Shown: positions 33,656-42,047 of the stretch, one piece after another | How the letters are laid out: each line of letters opens with the position of its first letter | Numbering within the stretch: position 1 is the first letter of the stretch | NCBI GenBank assembly: GCA_035279525.1 | Contig: DATEHQ010000048.1 | Location: 1 to 44,695, forward strand | Length of the DNA: 44,695 nt | Origin: DATEHQ01 sp035279525 | GTDB lineage: Bacteria > Chloroflexota > Dormibacteria > Dormibacterales > Dormibacteraceae | Direction of reading: 5' to 3' | Made by a program: the position numbers and the translations under genes | Notes under the pieces: generated by a model | What the model saw: the letters and a program-made list of their open reading frames with translations, nothing else | What the model was told of the DNA's origin: nothing | The model's database searches: none

Positions 33656-34867
33656 GTGCGGGCCGGCCACGGCGGCAAAGGCTCGGCATCCTTCAGGCGC
33701 GAACCCTTCGTGCCGCGTGGAGGTCCGGACGGCGGCGACGGAGGCCGCGGCGGCTCGATCGTCCTCAAGTCCACGACCGGCGTCTCCGACCTTTCGCTGT
33801 TCAAGCAGCGCGCGCGGTGGCAGGCGGAGGCCGGCGCCGACGGGGCCGGCGGCCGCAAGAACGGGCGAACCGGCGCGAACCTGAGCCTAGACGTGCCGGT
33901 GGGGACGGTGGTGCTCGATTCCGGCGGCGCCCTGGTGGCCGACCTGGACCGGGCGGGCGCCAGCGTGGTGGTGGCCCACGGCGGCCTCGGCGGCCGGGGC
34001 AACGTCCACTTCAAGTCATCGACGCGCCGCGCGCCCGACTACGCCGAGCCCGGCCTGAAAGGTGAGGAGAAGGACCTCGACCTCGACCTGAGACTCATCG
34101 CCGACGTGGGCCTCGTCGGCCCTCCGAACGCGGGCAAGTCGTCATTGCTCGCGTCCATCACAAGGGCTCGGCCCAAGGTCGCCGCCTACCCCTTCACGAC
34201 CCTGGATCCGGAGCTGGGCGTCGCGGAGACCGATGGCGGGCGCATCGTCCTGGCGGACATCCCCGGCCTGATCGAGGGCGCCGCGGCGGGTGCGGGTCTC
34301 GGCCAGCGTTTCCTCCGACATGTCGAGCGGACCCGGATCCTCGTCTACCTGCTCGACGGCTCATCACCCGACCCCTGGAGAGATCTCGAGACGGTGCGCC
34401 GGGAGGTCGCCCTGTTCTCGCCCGACCTCGCGAAGCGGCCGAGCCTCGTGGCGGTGAACAAGCTCGACCTCGACGCCACGCGGAAGCTCAAGGCGCGCAG
34501 CCGGCGGCCTGGCGTCCTTTTCATCTCCGCGCTGAGCGGCGAGGCACTGGAGGAGCTGATGCGGGCGGTGGCGAAGACGCTCGCCACCGCGCCTCCGCCC
34601 GCGCTGCCGTCGCGGCCGCCCGCCACGAAACTGCCGGTGCGGCCGCCGCCGGATCTCGTCGTCGAGCACCGTCAGTGGGGATATCTCGTGCGCGGGGAGA
34701 GGGTCGAGAGGCTGCTCGAGAGAACCGACCTCGATTCCGACGCCGCGGTGGAGCGGTTTCAGTCCCAGCTCGACAGGCTGGGCGTCAACGCCGCGCTCGA
34801 GTCGGCAGGCGTCAAGCCCGGCGATACGGTGCGCATCGCCGAAGCCGAGTTCGAGTATCAGCCTTGA
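33656..34867 (+). CDS. obgE: Obg GTPase, start codon problematic
   Basis: A ribosome-assembly GTPase of about 403 residues or more: a glycine-rich Obg fold (GGPDGGDGGRGG), G1 motif GPPNAGKSS, G3 DIPGLIEGA, G4 NKLD, and a C-terminal OCT domain (VERLLERTDLDSDAAVERF). The conserved N-terminus FIDSARIHVRAG is encoded from 33632, but no ATG, GTG or TTG lies before it in the right place. The first canonical start is GTG 33656, which drops the first strand; ATC 33635 would give MDSARIHV; ATG 33479 lies deep in rpmA. I list GTG 33656 as the conservative start. The stop overlaps nadD. Confidence 0.88.
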   Translation: MRAGHGGKGSASFRREPFVPRGGPDGGDGGRGGSIVLKSTTGVSDLSLFKQRARWQAEAGADGAGGRKNGRTGANLSLDVPVGTVVLDSGGALVADLDRAGASVVVAHGGLGGRGNVHFKSSTRRAPDYAEPGLKGEEKDLDLDLRLIADVGLVGPPNAGKSSLLASITRARPKVAAYPFTTLDPELGVAETDGGRIVLADIPGLIEGAAAGAGLGQRFLRHVERTRILVYLLDGSSPDPWRDLETVRREVALFSPDLAKRPSLVAVNKLDLDATRKLKARSRRPGVLFISALSGEALEELMRAVAKTLATAPPPALPSRPPATKLPVRPPPDLVVEHRQWGYLVRGERVERLLERTDLDSDAAVERFQSQLDRLGVNAALESAGVKPGDTVRIAEAEFEYQP

Positions 34868-35463
34868 GAGTTGGCATCCTGGGCGGCACTTTCGACCCGA
34901 TCCACGCCGGTCATCTGGCGGCCGCGTACGCAGCGATGGAATGCGAGGGCCTGGGCCGGGTCATCTTCGTGCCCACCGGCATCCCTCCACATCGAGCGGC
35001 GGCCGTCGCGAGCGCCGGCGATCGCGTCGCGATGGCACGCCTCGCGATCGCGGGAGAGCCGAGATTCGAGGTCTCCGACATCGAAGTAAGGCGGGACGGC
35101 GCGTCGTTCACCGTCGATACGCTGCGCGAGCTGAAGCGCGTCGGATCCGATGACGAGCTCTTTTTGATCCTCGGCTGGGACGCGGGCAAGCTCTTCCACA
35201 CCTGGCATGAGCCGGCCGAGATCCTGAAGCTCGCCCATGTGGTCGTCGTCACGCGTCCTGGCAGCCCACCGCCGACCGGGAGGGCCATGGAGGCCGCCGG
35301 ACTCGGCAAGGGACTCGCCACAGTGTGCGCGCGCGAGACCCCGGACATCTCCGGCAGCGCCTTGAGACGGGCGATCGGCGCCAGCGGGGCGGTCGGGGAC
35401 CGGCTTCCGGAGGGTGTTCGGCGGTACATCGACGACCACGGCCTCTACATGGATAATCGATAG
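34864..35463 (+). CDS. nadD: Nicotinate-nucleotide adenylyltransferase
   Basis: A 199-aa NadD that adenylates nicotinate mononucleotide in NAD synthesis. It has GGTFDPIHAGH near the N-terminus and ISGSALRRAI near the C-terminus, the two nucleotidyltransferase signatures. The start is TTG 34864, overlapping the obgE stop as TTGA, giving MRVGILGGTFDP; the longer frame is shadow. rsfS follows 1 nt after the stop. The obgE-nadD-rsfS order is common. Confidence 0.94.
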   Translation: MRVGILGGTFDPIHAGHLAAAYAAMECEGLGRVIFVPTGIPPHRAAAVASAGDRVAMARLAIAGEPRFEVSDIEVRRDGASFTVDTLRELKRVGSDDELFLILGWDAGKLFHTWHEPAEILKLAHVVVVTRPGSPPPTGRAMEAAGLGKGLATVCARETPDISGSALRRAIGASGAVGDRLPEGVRRYIDDHGLYMDNR

Positions 35464-35464
35464 G

Positions 35465-35836
35465 TTGGCCGCGCCCCGCAAGACGACTCCGCTCCAGCTC
35501 GCCCGCCTGCTCAAGGGTGCGGCGGCCGACAAGAAGGCGTGGGACCCCGTGGTGATCGACGTCCGCGAACAGACGTCGGTCGCCGACTACTTCGTCATCT
35601 GTGAAGGCGAGACCGATCGCCAGGTGCGCGCCATCGCGGATGGCATGGTGGAGGCGGCCAGGGCCAGGCAGGTCCGCCCGCTCGCCGTCGACGGGTACAG
35701 CGACGCGGCGTGGATCCTCCTGGACTTCGACTCGGTGCTGGCGCATGTCTTCCTGCCGGGTGAGCGGTCGTACTACGACCTGGAAAGCCTGTGGGCGCCG
35801 GCGGCGAAGCGTCGGAGGAAGGCCGTCTCGGCCTAG
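35465..35836 (+). CDS. rsfS: Ribosomal silencing factor RsfS
   Basis: A 123-aa RsfS/DUF143 protein that binds L14 and blocks subunit joining when nutrients are low. The typical core is DVREQTSVADYFVICEGETDRQV and later DGYSDAAWILLDFDSVLAHVF. TTG 35465 lies 1 nt after the nadD stop; the N-terminus MAAPRKTTPLQLARLL fits. It converges with the HspR-like gene with only 7 nt between stops. Confidence 0.93.
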   Translation: MAAPRKTTPLQLARLLKGAAADKKAWDPVVIDVREQTSVADYFVICEGETDRQVRAIADGMVEAARARQVRPLAVDGYSDAAWILLDFDSVLAHVFLPGERSYYDLESLWAPAAKRRRKAVSA

Positions 35837-35843
35837 CCCCGGC

Positions 35844-36194
35844 CTAGATCAGCTGGGCGTAGCGGTCGAAGATCTCCCTCAGCTCAGCGGGTGGTTCGAC
35901 CCGGTGCTTTTTCATCACCTCGAACAGGCTCAGGATGTGGCGCACGCCGGCGAGCGTCACGCCCTTCTCGCGCGTGAGGTTCTGAATCACCTGCACCTTG
36001 CTGATGTCGCGTTGCGAATAACGCCTCCGATTCGTGCTCGTCCGGTGCGGCTCGATGAGGTGCGCATCCTCGTACAGCATCAGCGTGCGGGGATGCGTCT
36101 CGAGGATCTCCGCCGCGACGCTGATCGTGTAGAGAGGTTTGTCCAGGTCGCTGAACGACTGGTGCGACGCGCGTGACCCGGAGCGGTTGTTCAC
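35844..36194 (-). CDS. HspR-like MerR family regulator
   Basis: A 116-aa MerR-type protein. PLYTISVAAEILETHPRTL, LIEPHRTSTNRRRYS and EKGVTLAGVRHIL closely follow HspR, the repressor of dnaK and clpB operons in actinobacteria. GTG 36194 lies 3 nt after the tadC stop, so it appears to be the last gene of the cpaB-tadB-tadC transcript. No chaperone gene is near, and the target genes are unknown. It might instead regulate the pilus locus. Confidence 0.85.
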   Translation of the reverse strand: MNNRSGSRASHQSFSDLDKPLYTISVAAEILETHPRTLMLYEDAHLIEPHRTSTNRRRYSQRDISKVQVIQNLTREKGVTLAGVRHILSLFEVMKKHRVEPPAELREIFDRYAQLI

Positions 36195-36197
36195 TGA

Positions 36198-37076
36198 CTA
36201 ATGAAACGACTTCAGGATCTGGATGATGGCCGGGCCGAGCAGCACGATCCACAGCACTGGAAAGATGCAGCCGACCATGGGAAACACCATGCGCGACGAA
36301 GCCTGCGCGGCGCGCTCCTGGGCGGTCTGCCTCTGACGGCGGCGCATCTCGGTGGCCTGCACTCGCAGGAGACGGGCGATGGGAACACCCATCTGGTCCG
36401 ACTGCACAATCGATTCGACGAGGTGGTGCAGGTCGGCCACGCCGTTGGTGTCAGCCATGTGCTCCAGCGCGGCCATGCGTGGGCGACCGAGACGGATCTC
36501 CCGCAACACCTTGCCGATCTCGTCGCCAAGCGCATTGTGGAAGCGCTCGGTGATGCTGAGCAGTCCCTCGTCGAGGCTCATGCCCGACTCGACGACGAGA
36601 GTGAGAAGGTCGGTGGCTTCGGCGAGCGAGCGCTGGATCTGGTGGCGGCGCTGCGAGATGCGCTGCTCGAGCCAGAGGTCCGGCCCGAAGTAGCCCAGCA
36701 CGGCGGCGCCGGCGCCCACGATCGGGGCCACCACGATGTTCGGCAGCTGCAGCGGTAGGACCAGGCCGATGGCGAGACCGGCGATCGCGAACAGCGCGGC
36801 GAGGCTGTACCGCACGGCCTGGAACCCGGCCGGCGTGAGCCCTCCCGGGTCGCCGGCCCGGCTCAACTTTTGACGCAGCCGGCCGGCGGTCGGCGAAGGC
36901 AGTCGCGCCGCGACGGGGCGAAGCAGCGACTCGAGCTGGCTGGCGGCACTCCTCCGGCCGGCGGGCGCCGTGATCCCTCCGTTGGCCGCCGCCGTGGCCC
37001 GGAACTGATCGAGGGCGATGAAGTACGCGATCACGACCGCGCCGCAGATCGCTCCAGCCGCCAGCGCAACACCCAT
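36198..37076 (-). CDS. tadC: TadC, Flp pilus assembly membrane protein
   Basis: A 292-aa type II secretion F-domain protein: an N-terminal membrane segment, a cytoplasmic helical core with SLAEATDLLTLVVESGMSLDEGL and ADLHHLVESIVQSDQMGVPIA, and a C-terminal membrane hairpin (FPMVGCIFPVLWIVLLGPA). TadB and TadC form the inner membrane platform for Flp pili. ATG 37076 is 4 nt after the tadB stop. It is downstream of cpaB and tadB on the same strand. Confidence 0.9.
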   Translation of the reverse strand: MGVALAAGAICGAVVIAYFIALDQFRATAAANGGITAPAGRRSAASQLESLLRPVAARLPSPTAGRLRQKLSRAGDPGGLTPAGFQAVRYSLAALFAIAGLAIGLVLPLQLPNIVVAPIVGAGAAVLGYFGPDLWLEQRISQRRHQIQRSLAEATDLLTLVVESGMSLDEGLLSITERFHNALGDEIGKVLREIRLGRPRMAALEHMADTNGVADLHHLVESIVQSDQMGVPIARLLRVQATEMRRRQRQTAQERAAQASSRMVFPMVGCIFPVLWIVLLGPAIIQILKSFH

Positions 37077-37080
37077 ACGC

Positions 37081-38025
37081 TCAGGCCTCGAGCTGCGTCA
37101 TGCGCTGGATCAGCAGGTTGCCGACAAGGATCAGGAGACCGGCGACTCCAAGCAGGGCGTAGCCGATGAAGGTGCTGGTCATGGGCTGGAAATACCCCGG
37201 CACGAAAACGTAGAGGCCGAGCGCGAGCAGGATCGGGAGGCCCGTGATGATCGTCGCCGAGGCCCTCGATTGCGCCGTCAGCACCGTCATGTCGCGCTTG
37301 GTCTGCAGGCGGTCGCGCAGCGTGTCTGAGATGTTGTCCAGCACCTCGGCCAGGTTGCCGCCAACGCGCACGTGCAGCAGGATGGCGGTCACGATGAACT
37401 CGAGGTCCGGGCTGTTGATCCTCAAAAGCAGTGCGCTCAGCGCGTCCTCCACCGACGTGCCGAGGGTGATCTCCGTGGTCACGCGCTCGAACTCGGTCGA
37501 CACCGGGGGCTGCGATTTCTGCGCCACTGTCTCCAGCGCGCGGTCGATCGCATAGCCCGTCTTGAGCGAGTTGGACAGCAACTGCAGCATGCCGCCGAGC
37601 TGTTCGTTGAACATGGTCTGCCTGCGCCGCTGGAGGTAGTTCAGCACCAGCGGCGGGACGATGAACCCGATCACGCCGAGGATCACGGGACCGACCGAGA
37701 TGCCGAAGCGGAACAGGCCGATCAGCGCGCCGAGGGCGACCGCGCCGATGCGGACCAGGAGGTACTCCGCCGGCGTGATGCCCAGGCCGGCTCGCGCGAG
37801 GTCCTCCGTGAGGGTCGGTTTGCCCTGGACGGTGCGTCGCTGGCTGAGGTTCTCGGCGGCGGGGCGGAGCAGGCGCTCGACCAGCTCGCGCGGCGTGGCT
37901 CGCGCGGGCGGTGGCTGGGTCGGACGGCTGACCCGCTCCCTGCGCACGCGGTCCAGGCTCCAGAAGAACACCACTATCGCCGCCGACATCGGCACGGCGA
38001 CCAAGGCGATCGGCGGTAGGTTCAA
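37081..38025 (-). CDS. tadB: TadB, Flp pilus assembly membrane protein
   Basis: A 314-aa type II secretion F-domain protein, partner of TadC. Core motifs include LGGMLQLLSNSLKTGYAIDRALE and ILLHVRVGGNLAEVLDNISDTLRDR. It starts at TTG 38025, overlapping the cpaB stop as TTGA; the extra upstream part of the frame is a cpaB shadow. No tadA or tadZ lies between cpaB and tadB, unlike most tad operons. Confidence 0.9.
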   Translation of the reverse strand: MNLPPIALVAVPMSAAIVVFFWSLDRVRRERVSRPTQPPPARATPRELVERLLRPAAENLSQRRTVQGKPTLTEDLARAGLGITPAEYLLVRIGAVALGALIGLFRFGISVGPVILGVIGFIVPPLVLNYLQRRRQTMFNEQLGGMLQLLSNSLKTGYAIDRALETVAQKSQPPVSTEFERVTTEITLGTSVEDALSALLLRINSPDLEFIVTAILLHVRVGGNLAEVLDNISDTLRDRLQTKRDMTVLTAQSRASATIITGLPILLALGLYVFVPGYFQPMTSTFIGYALLGVAGLLILVGNLLIQRMTQLEA

Positions 38026-38792
38026 CCTAAGAACAGCGTCTTGTACGCGGCGGTCATGCTCTTCAGGGTCACCCCGGTGGTCGAGTTGACGTTGGGGCAG
38101 GCGGGATCGGGTGACTGGGCGGTCGACTGCAGGTAGTCGTGGTAGGACTCGAGCGTGTACTTGAGCGAGGCGTAACCCAGGAACCAGGTGATGATCTCGG
38201 CCTGGCATTGGGTGACCACCACGGTGAGGCTGCTCGAGCTGGTGGACCCGGAGCTGCCGAGCGGCCCTACCTTGATCACGTGGAGGTTGGTGAAGATCGT
38301 CTGGGTCGCGACCTTGGTGCCGATCTGGACCGTGGCGATCACGGAGATGTAGTCGTCCGGCTGCACGTAATCAGCCACGCCCTGCTGCTCGCTGGTGGGG
38401 ATCGTCAGCGCGACGTAGCCGGAAGGTATCTGCAGGTATTCCGACTGCGAGCCGAGCGCCTGGCTGGGCCTGGCCACGTCGTTGGAGGTGATCGCCTGGC
38501 CTGAGGAGATGCCCACGAGGGGCACCATGCCCTGTACGTCGGCGACCCGGGTGAAGAGGACCTTCTGGTAGCTGTTCGGGACCGAAATGGACTGCAGCTT
38601 GAGCGAGCCGCCGTCGATCGGAACCCGTGGCTGGAGGTCCCTGGTAGTGATCACGACGCTGACCGTCGAGTTGTTGCCCGCGCTCTGCGCGCTGAGCGCG
38701 ACCAGCACGAAAGCCACGATCACCAGGATGGCCAGGAGGAGGCCGAGCAGAGTGAACGGCCTTCGTGACGTAAGGCCGCTGAAAGTCCGCAC
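38022..38792 (-). CDS. cpaB: CpaB/RcpC-like Flp pilus protein
   Basis: A 256-aa protein with one N-terminal membrane segment (LLGLLLAILVIVAFVLVAL) and a SAF-like periplasmic domain (TTRDLQPRVPIDGG, GQAITSNDV, VQPDDYISVIATV) typical of CpaB, which shapes or stabilises the Flp pilus. GTG 38792 lies 9 nt after a TATGAT box. It is the first gene of the minus-strand tad transcript and is divergent from tadE with only 29 bp between starts. Confidence 0.85.
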   Translation of the reverse strand: MRTFSGLTSRRPFTLLGLLLAILVIVAFVLVALSAQSAGNNSTVSVVITTRDLQPRVPIDGGSLKLQSISVPNSYQKVLFTRVADVQGMVPLVGISSGQAITSNDVARPSQALGSQSEYLQIPSGYVALTIPTSEQQGVADYVQPDDYISVIATVQIGTKVATQTIFTNLHVIKVGPLGSSGSTSSSSLTVVVTQCQAEIITWFLGYASLKYTLESYHDYLQSTAQSPDPACPNVNSTTGVTLKSMTAAYKTLFLG

Positions 38793-38801
38793 AGCCGAGA
38801 C

Positions 38802-38807
38802 ATCATA
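38802..38807 (-). promoter_or_regulatory. Probable -10 box of the cpaB-tadB-tadC operon
   Basis: TATGAT, 9 nt before GTG 38792. The spacer and -35 zone overlap the start of the divergent tadE gene, so both promoters share one very short region and may interfere. Confidence 0.5.
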
Positions 38808-38821
38808 GGCAAGATATCCCG

Positions 38822-39400
38822 GTGCCGCGCCCCCTTTACCCTCCCCGAAAGACGCCCCTGCGAAGCGGTTCAGGCCAGTCGATGGTCGAATTCGCGCTCT
38901 CGTCGGTGGTGCTCATTTTGCTGGTTGGCGGGCTGGTCGACATCGGACGTTCGATCTTCGTCGACGAGGCTCTTTCGAACGCGGCGAGGGAGGGCGCGCG
39001 GCACGGAGCCTGGTTCGACCAGGGCACCCAGTCACATCCCTACCTGGAGGACGCGCAGATCAAAGCGGCCGTGGACGCCGAGCTCGCGACCATCTCGCTC
39101 CCCGCCTCGGTGCTCAAGAACCCCGGTGCGACGTGCCCGGGAGTGACGGACGGCAATGCCTACTACAACCCGCCATACGTCGGCTCGGCTTATCCGGCGG
39201 CGGCGAATCAGCCTTGGCTCTACATCTGCTACGACAACACGCCCGGCCTCGACTTCACAAGCCCGGCGACCAACCAGGGACAGCACGACCTCAACGTGAT
39301 CGTGCTCTACCAGTACGGTCCGCTGACGCCGGTCATCAGCTCGCAGTTCGGCCTGTTCCGGGTTGCGGCCAACGAGCACATCACGGTGCAGGGCTCGTGA
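38822..39400 (+). CDS. tadE: TadE-like pilus protein
   Basis: A 192-aa protein with a short basic N-terminus, then GQSMVEFALSSVVLILLVGGLVDIGR and NAAREGARHGA, the signature of TadE pseudopilins: a single membrane segment and a secreted domain. GTG 38822 is the first start. The stop overlaps the next TadE-like gene as GTGA. TadE-like minor pilins are processed by the Tad peptidase, which is not in the window. Confidence 0.88.
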   Translation: MPRPLYPPRKTPLRSGSGQSMVEFALSSVVLILLVGGLVDIGRSIFVDEALSNAAREGARHGAWFDQGTQSHPYLEDAQIKAAVDAELATISLPASVLKNPGATCPGVTDGNAYYNPPYVGSAYPAAANQPWLYICYDNTPGLDFTSPATNQGQHDLNVIVLYQYGPLTPVISSQFGLFRVAANEHITVQGS

Positions 39401-40095
39401 GAGAAAAGGCGGAGCAAAGTGCAAAGGCCCGGTTCATCCGGGCCGGCACCACGCTTTTCAACACCAGGTCAAAGCAGACGTCGCGCGCAACAGGAGGGGG
39501 TCCCGCGGGGGAGCGATCAGATGGTCAAAGCCTTGTCGCGCTTGCGCGCGACCTGCGTCCTCACCCGCGCTTTCAAAGGTCGCAGGCCCTGATCGAGTTC
39601 GCGCTCATCTCGCCCGTGCTCTTGCTGCTGCTCTTCGGGATCGTCGACATCGGCCGTGCGGTCTTCTACTACGACACGCTGAACCATGCGGCGCGAGAAG
39701 GCGCGCGCGCGGCGGTGCGAGCTTCGAACCAGCTGCCCACCAACGCAGACGTGCTGACCGCCGTGAACACGCAGATGATCGGGGTGCCGGTGAGCGAGCC
39801 TTGCCCGCAGGGTCCCGTCACCGCGGCGACGCCACCGGCAAACCAGGCATGGCTCTACGTCACCGAGCCCAATCCGCCGTCCACCGTTGAAGTCGCGCCG
39901 CCGGCCAACGCTCCCGGTGGGGAGTTCGCGGCGGCCGCGGCCGGTTCGTGCAGCGCCGTCAACCCCGCCGCCGGCAATCAGCAGCTGCAGGTCATGCTTC
40001 GCTTCAACCTCGTGCTGGTGACCCCGGTCCTCTCGCAGCTGACTTCGGGCCACATCCTGATCACCGCGGCCGCGGTGTTCAGAACCGAGTACTGA
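39397..40095 (+). CDS. Second TadE-like pilus protein with long N-terminus
   Basis: A 232-aa TadE family protein: SQALIEFALISPVLLLLLFGIVDIGR and HAAREGARAAVR mark the TadE domain, but it begins only at about residue 68, after an Arg/Ser/Gly-rich stretch of no known function. GTG 39397 overlaps the previous stop. A shorter start was not found at a convincing codon. A Pro/Ala-rich part and a C-terminal beta-rich tail follow. It is paralogous to the preceding gene and ends 2 nt before the TadG-like gene. Confidence 0.82.
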   Translation: MREKAEQSAKARFIRAGTTLFNTRSKQTSRATGGGPAGERSDGQSLVALARDLRPHPRFQRSQALIEFALISPVLLLLLFGIVDIGRAVFYYDTLNHAAREGARAAVRASNQLPTNADVLTAVNTQMIGVPVSEPCPQGPVTAATPPANQAWLYVTEPNPPSTVEVAPPANAPGGEFAAAAAGSCSAVNPAAGNQQLQVMLRFNLVLVTPVLSQLTSGHILITAAAVFRTEY

Positions 40096-40097
40096 CC

Positions 40098-42047
40098 TTG
40101 CGCGCTCAAAAGGGGCAGGCGATCGTCCTGATCGCGATCATGCTGGCGGTCGTCGTCGGAATGGCGGCGCTCGCCATCGACGGGGCGCGCGCCTACTCAT
40201 TGAGGCGCGACCTGCAGGCGGCGGTCGATTCGGCCGCCCTCGCCGCGGGCGACAGGATGCAGCAGACGGGCAGTTACACCGGCGCGGAGCAGGCGGCGTC
40301 GACGATCTTCGGCATCAACCTGCGCTTGTACGGCGCTCCTTCGTGCAGCCCCGGCTATGGCAGCCCGGGCGCCTCCTCATACACCGCCTCGTGCACGTAC
40401 TCCGACGGAAGCACCCTGACCGATGTGGTCACCGCGGCGGGACCACAGGGAAGCATGTTCCAGCTCACCGCCACGCGAACCCTGCAGCTCCAGTTCGCCC
40501 GCATCCTCACGACCGGCGCCAACCCGATCGTCTCCGTGGCGTCGAGCGCCGAGACCAACAACCAGCGGTACACGCCGGCGGTCTCCGCCCTTGGTTCCGC
40601 GGGCTGCGGCGGGGTGGGCGGAAGCACGGTGACGATCAACGGGTCGGGGACGCTCAACGTCACCGGCGACATCGTCGCCAACGGCGCCGTCACGGTCGGG
40701 GCGGGTTCCGTTCGCGTGGCGGGTGACCTCGACGCGCGATGCCAGGCGCCGGTGCCGGGCTCGGTGAGCAACGCGTGCTATCCCAGCGGTGCGTCGACAC
40801 CTTGCAGCTACCCAGACGTGGCCGGCGCGACGCGGTCGGGCTTCAGGCTGGTAGATCCGGGATTCCCGGCAGCCAGCCCGCTGGGCGGAAGCCAGGGCGC
40901 GCCGGGCAACAACGTCGTGCTGCAGGCTGGGACCTACGCCGCCAATCCGAATTTCAACTCGGGTGACTGCTGGTTTCTCGGCGGCGGCGTCTACACGTGG
41001 CAGGCCGGCTACACCAACAACTCCGACCTCGTCAGCAACGAATTGAAGCCACCGGCTGAGCCCGTCGCCGGGAGCATCACGAGCGTCTCGACCCATCAGT
41101 TCTGGAACACGAACGGAGTCAACTGCGCGGGTTCGCTCCAGGTCGACAACGTGGACGGCCCGAATGCGCTGGACAAGGGAAACTGGGGTGTCGTGCTAAC
41201 ATCGGTGCGCACCGACACATACGCCGGTACGAGCTACAAGCGCGAAAGCGCCCCCTCCGCCTGCCAATCGGTCCACGTGCACAACGGCGAGGTGCTGCAG
41301 GTCCAGGTCAGCAACGTGCCAGGGGCGACGTCATACAACGTTTACGCGAGCAGCTTCGGCAACGGATGCAATGGACCGTTGGGTTTCGTCGGGAGCATCC
41401 CAGTCGTGGGCACCGTCTCGAACAGCAACACCAACCCGTGCCCCGCTTTCAACGGCAGCGGGTGCAGCCTCGGTCACGAGACCGCGACATTCGACAACAC
41501 CCTTCTGCCGGACAGCTTCGCGCCGAACTCGGGAGCGGCCGCCGACACCTACGAGGCTTATCCGCCGGACCCCGAGATCGCGCCTCTCAACGCATCGCTG
41601 CCGAACCAGAACCCCACACGGGGCGCGAACGCCGCCGGCGATCGGGCGAATGAGAACAACTGCGAATCGGCGACCGGCATGTTCGCCTCATGTCCGACGG
41701 CAGTGACCCCGGGCGCGGTCGAGTTCTACCTTCCAGGCACCTCGTGCCTCACCTCGAGCAACGGAGCCAACACCTATGTGTTCAGCGGCTACCAGTACGA
41801 CTGGATCAGCGTCAACGCGCCGGGCGGTGGCTGCACCGAGACGCTCGGGGCGGCCTCCAACTCCGCCTACGTGGGGCTCGTGTACGCGCCGCTCTCGACT
41901 GTCTCGGTCGCGTCGGCCTATGGGTTCGAGGTGGCGGCCTGCGGAGGCGTGATGGCCGCCACGGTGAACTTCACCGGAACGCTTCCGGCCATCACGTACG
42001 GGTCTGACTACGCCCCGGTTCCGCCGGCCAGCCGGCTGATCGGTTAG
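40098..42047 (+). CDS. TadG-like pilus-associated protein
   Basis: A 649-aa protein. The N-terminal KGQAIVLIAIMLAVVVGMAALAIDGARAYSLRRDLQAAVDSAALAAG is the TadG N-terminal domain; no von Willebrand A domain is visible. Residues ~170-210 repeat short beta-type units (TVTINGSGTLNVTGDI, AVTVGAGSVRVAGDL) like a bactofilin or polymer-forming beta-helix, followed by a long Ser/Asn/Gly/Cys-rich external region. TTG 40098 follows the TadE stop by 2 nt. Its stop overlaps the convergent cyclase gene by 3 nt. Confidence 0.8.
   Translation: MRAQKGQAIVLIAIMLAVVVGMAALAIDGARAYSLRRDLQAAVDSAALAAGDRMQQTGSYTGAEQAASTIFGINLRLYGAPSCSPGYGSPGASSYTASCTYSDGSTLTDVVTAAGPQGSMFQLTATRTLQLQFARILTTGANPIVSVASSAETNNQRYTPAVSALGSAGCGGVGGSTVTINGSGTLNVTGDIVANGAVTVGAGSVRVAGDLDARCQAPVPGSVSNACYPSGASTPCSYPDVAGATRSGFRLVDPGFPAASPLGGSQGAPGNNVVLQAGTYAANPNFNSGDCWFLGGGVYTWQAGYTNNSDLVSNELKPPAEPVAGSITSVSTHQFWNTNGVNCAGSLQVDNVDGPNALDKGNWGVVLTSVRTDTYAGTSYKRESAPSACQSVHVHNGEVLQVQVSNVPGATSYNVYASSFGNGCNGPLGFVGSIPVVGTVSNSNTNPCPAFNGSGCSLGHETATFDNTLLPDSFAPNSGAAADTYEAYPPDPEIAPLNASLPNQNPTRGANAAGDRANENNCESATGMFASCPTAVTPGAVEFYLPGTSCLTSSNGANTYVFSGYQYDWISVNAPGGGCTETLGAASNSAYVGLVYAPLSTVSVASAYGFEVAACGGVMAATVNFTGTLPAITYGSDYAPVPPASRLIG

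Noticed and set aside
38034..38208. N-terminal extension of tadB inside cpaB
   Set aside because: Reading is a shadow of cpaB; the TTGA junction at 38025 gives a normal TadB length.
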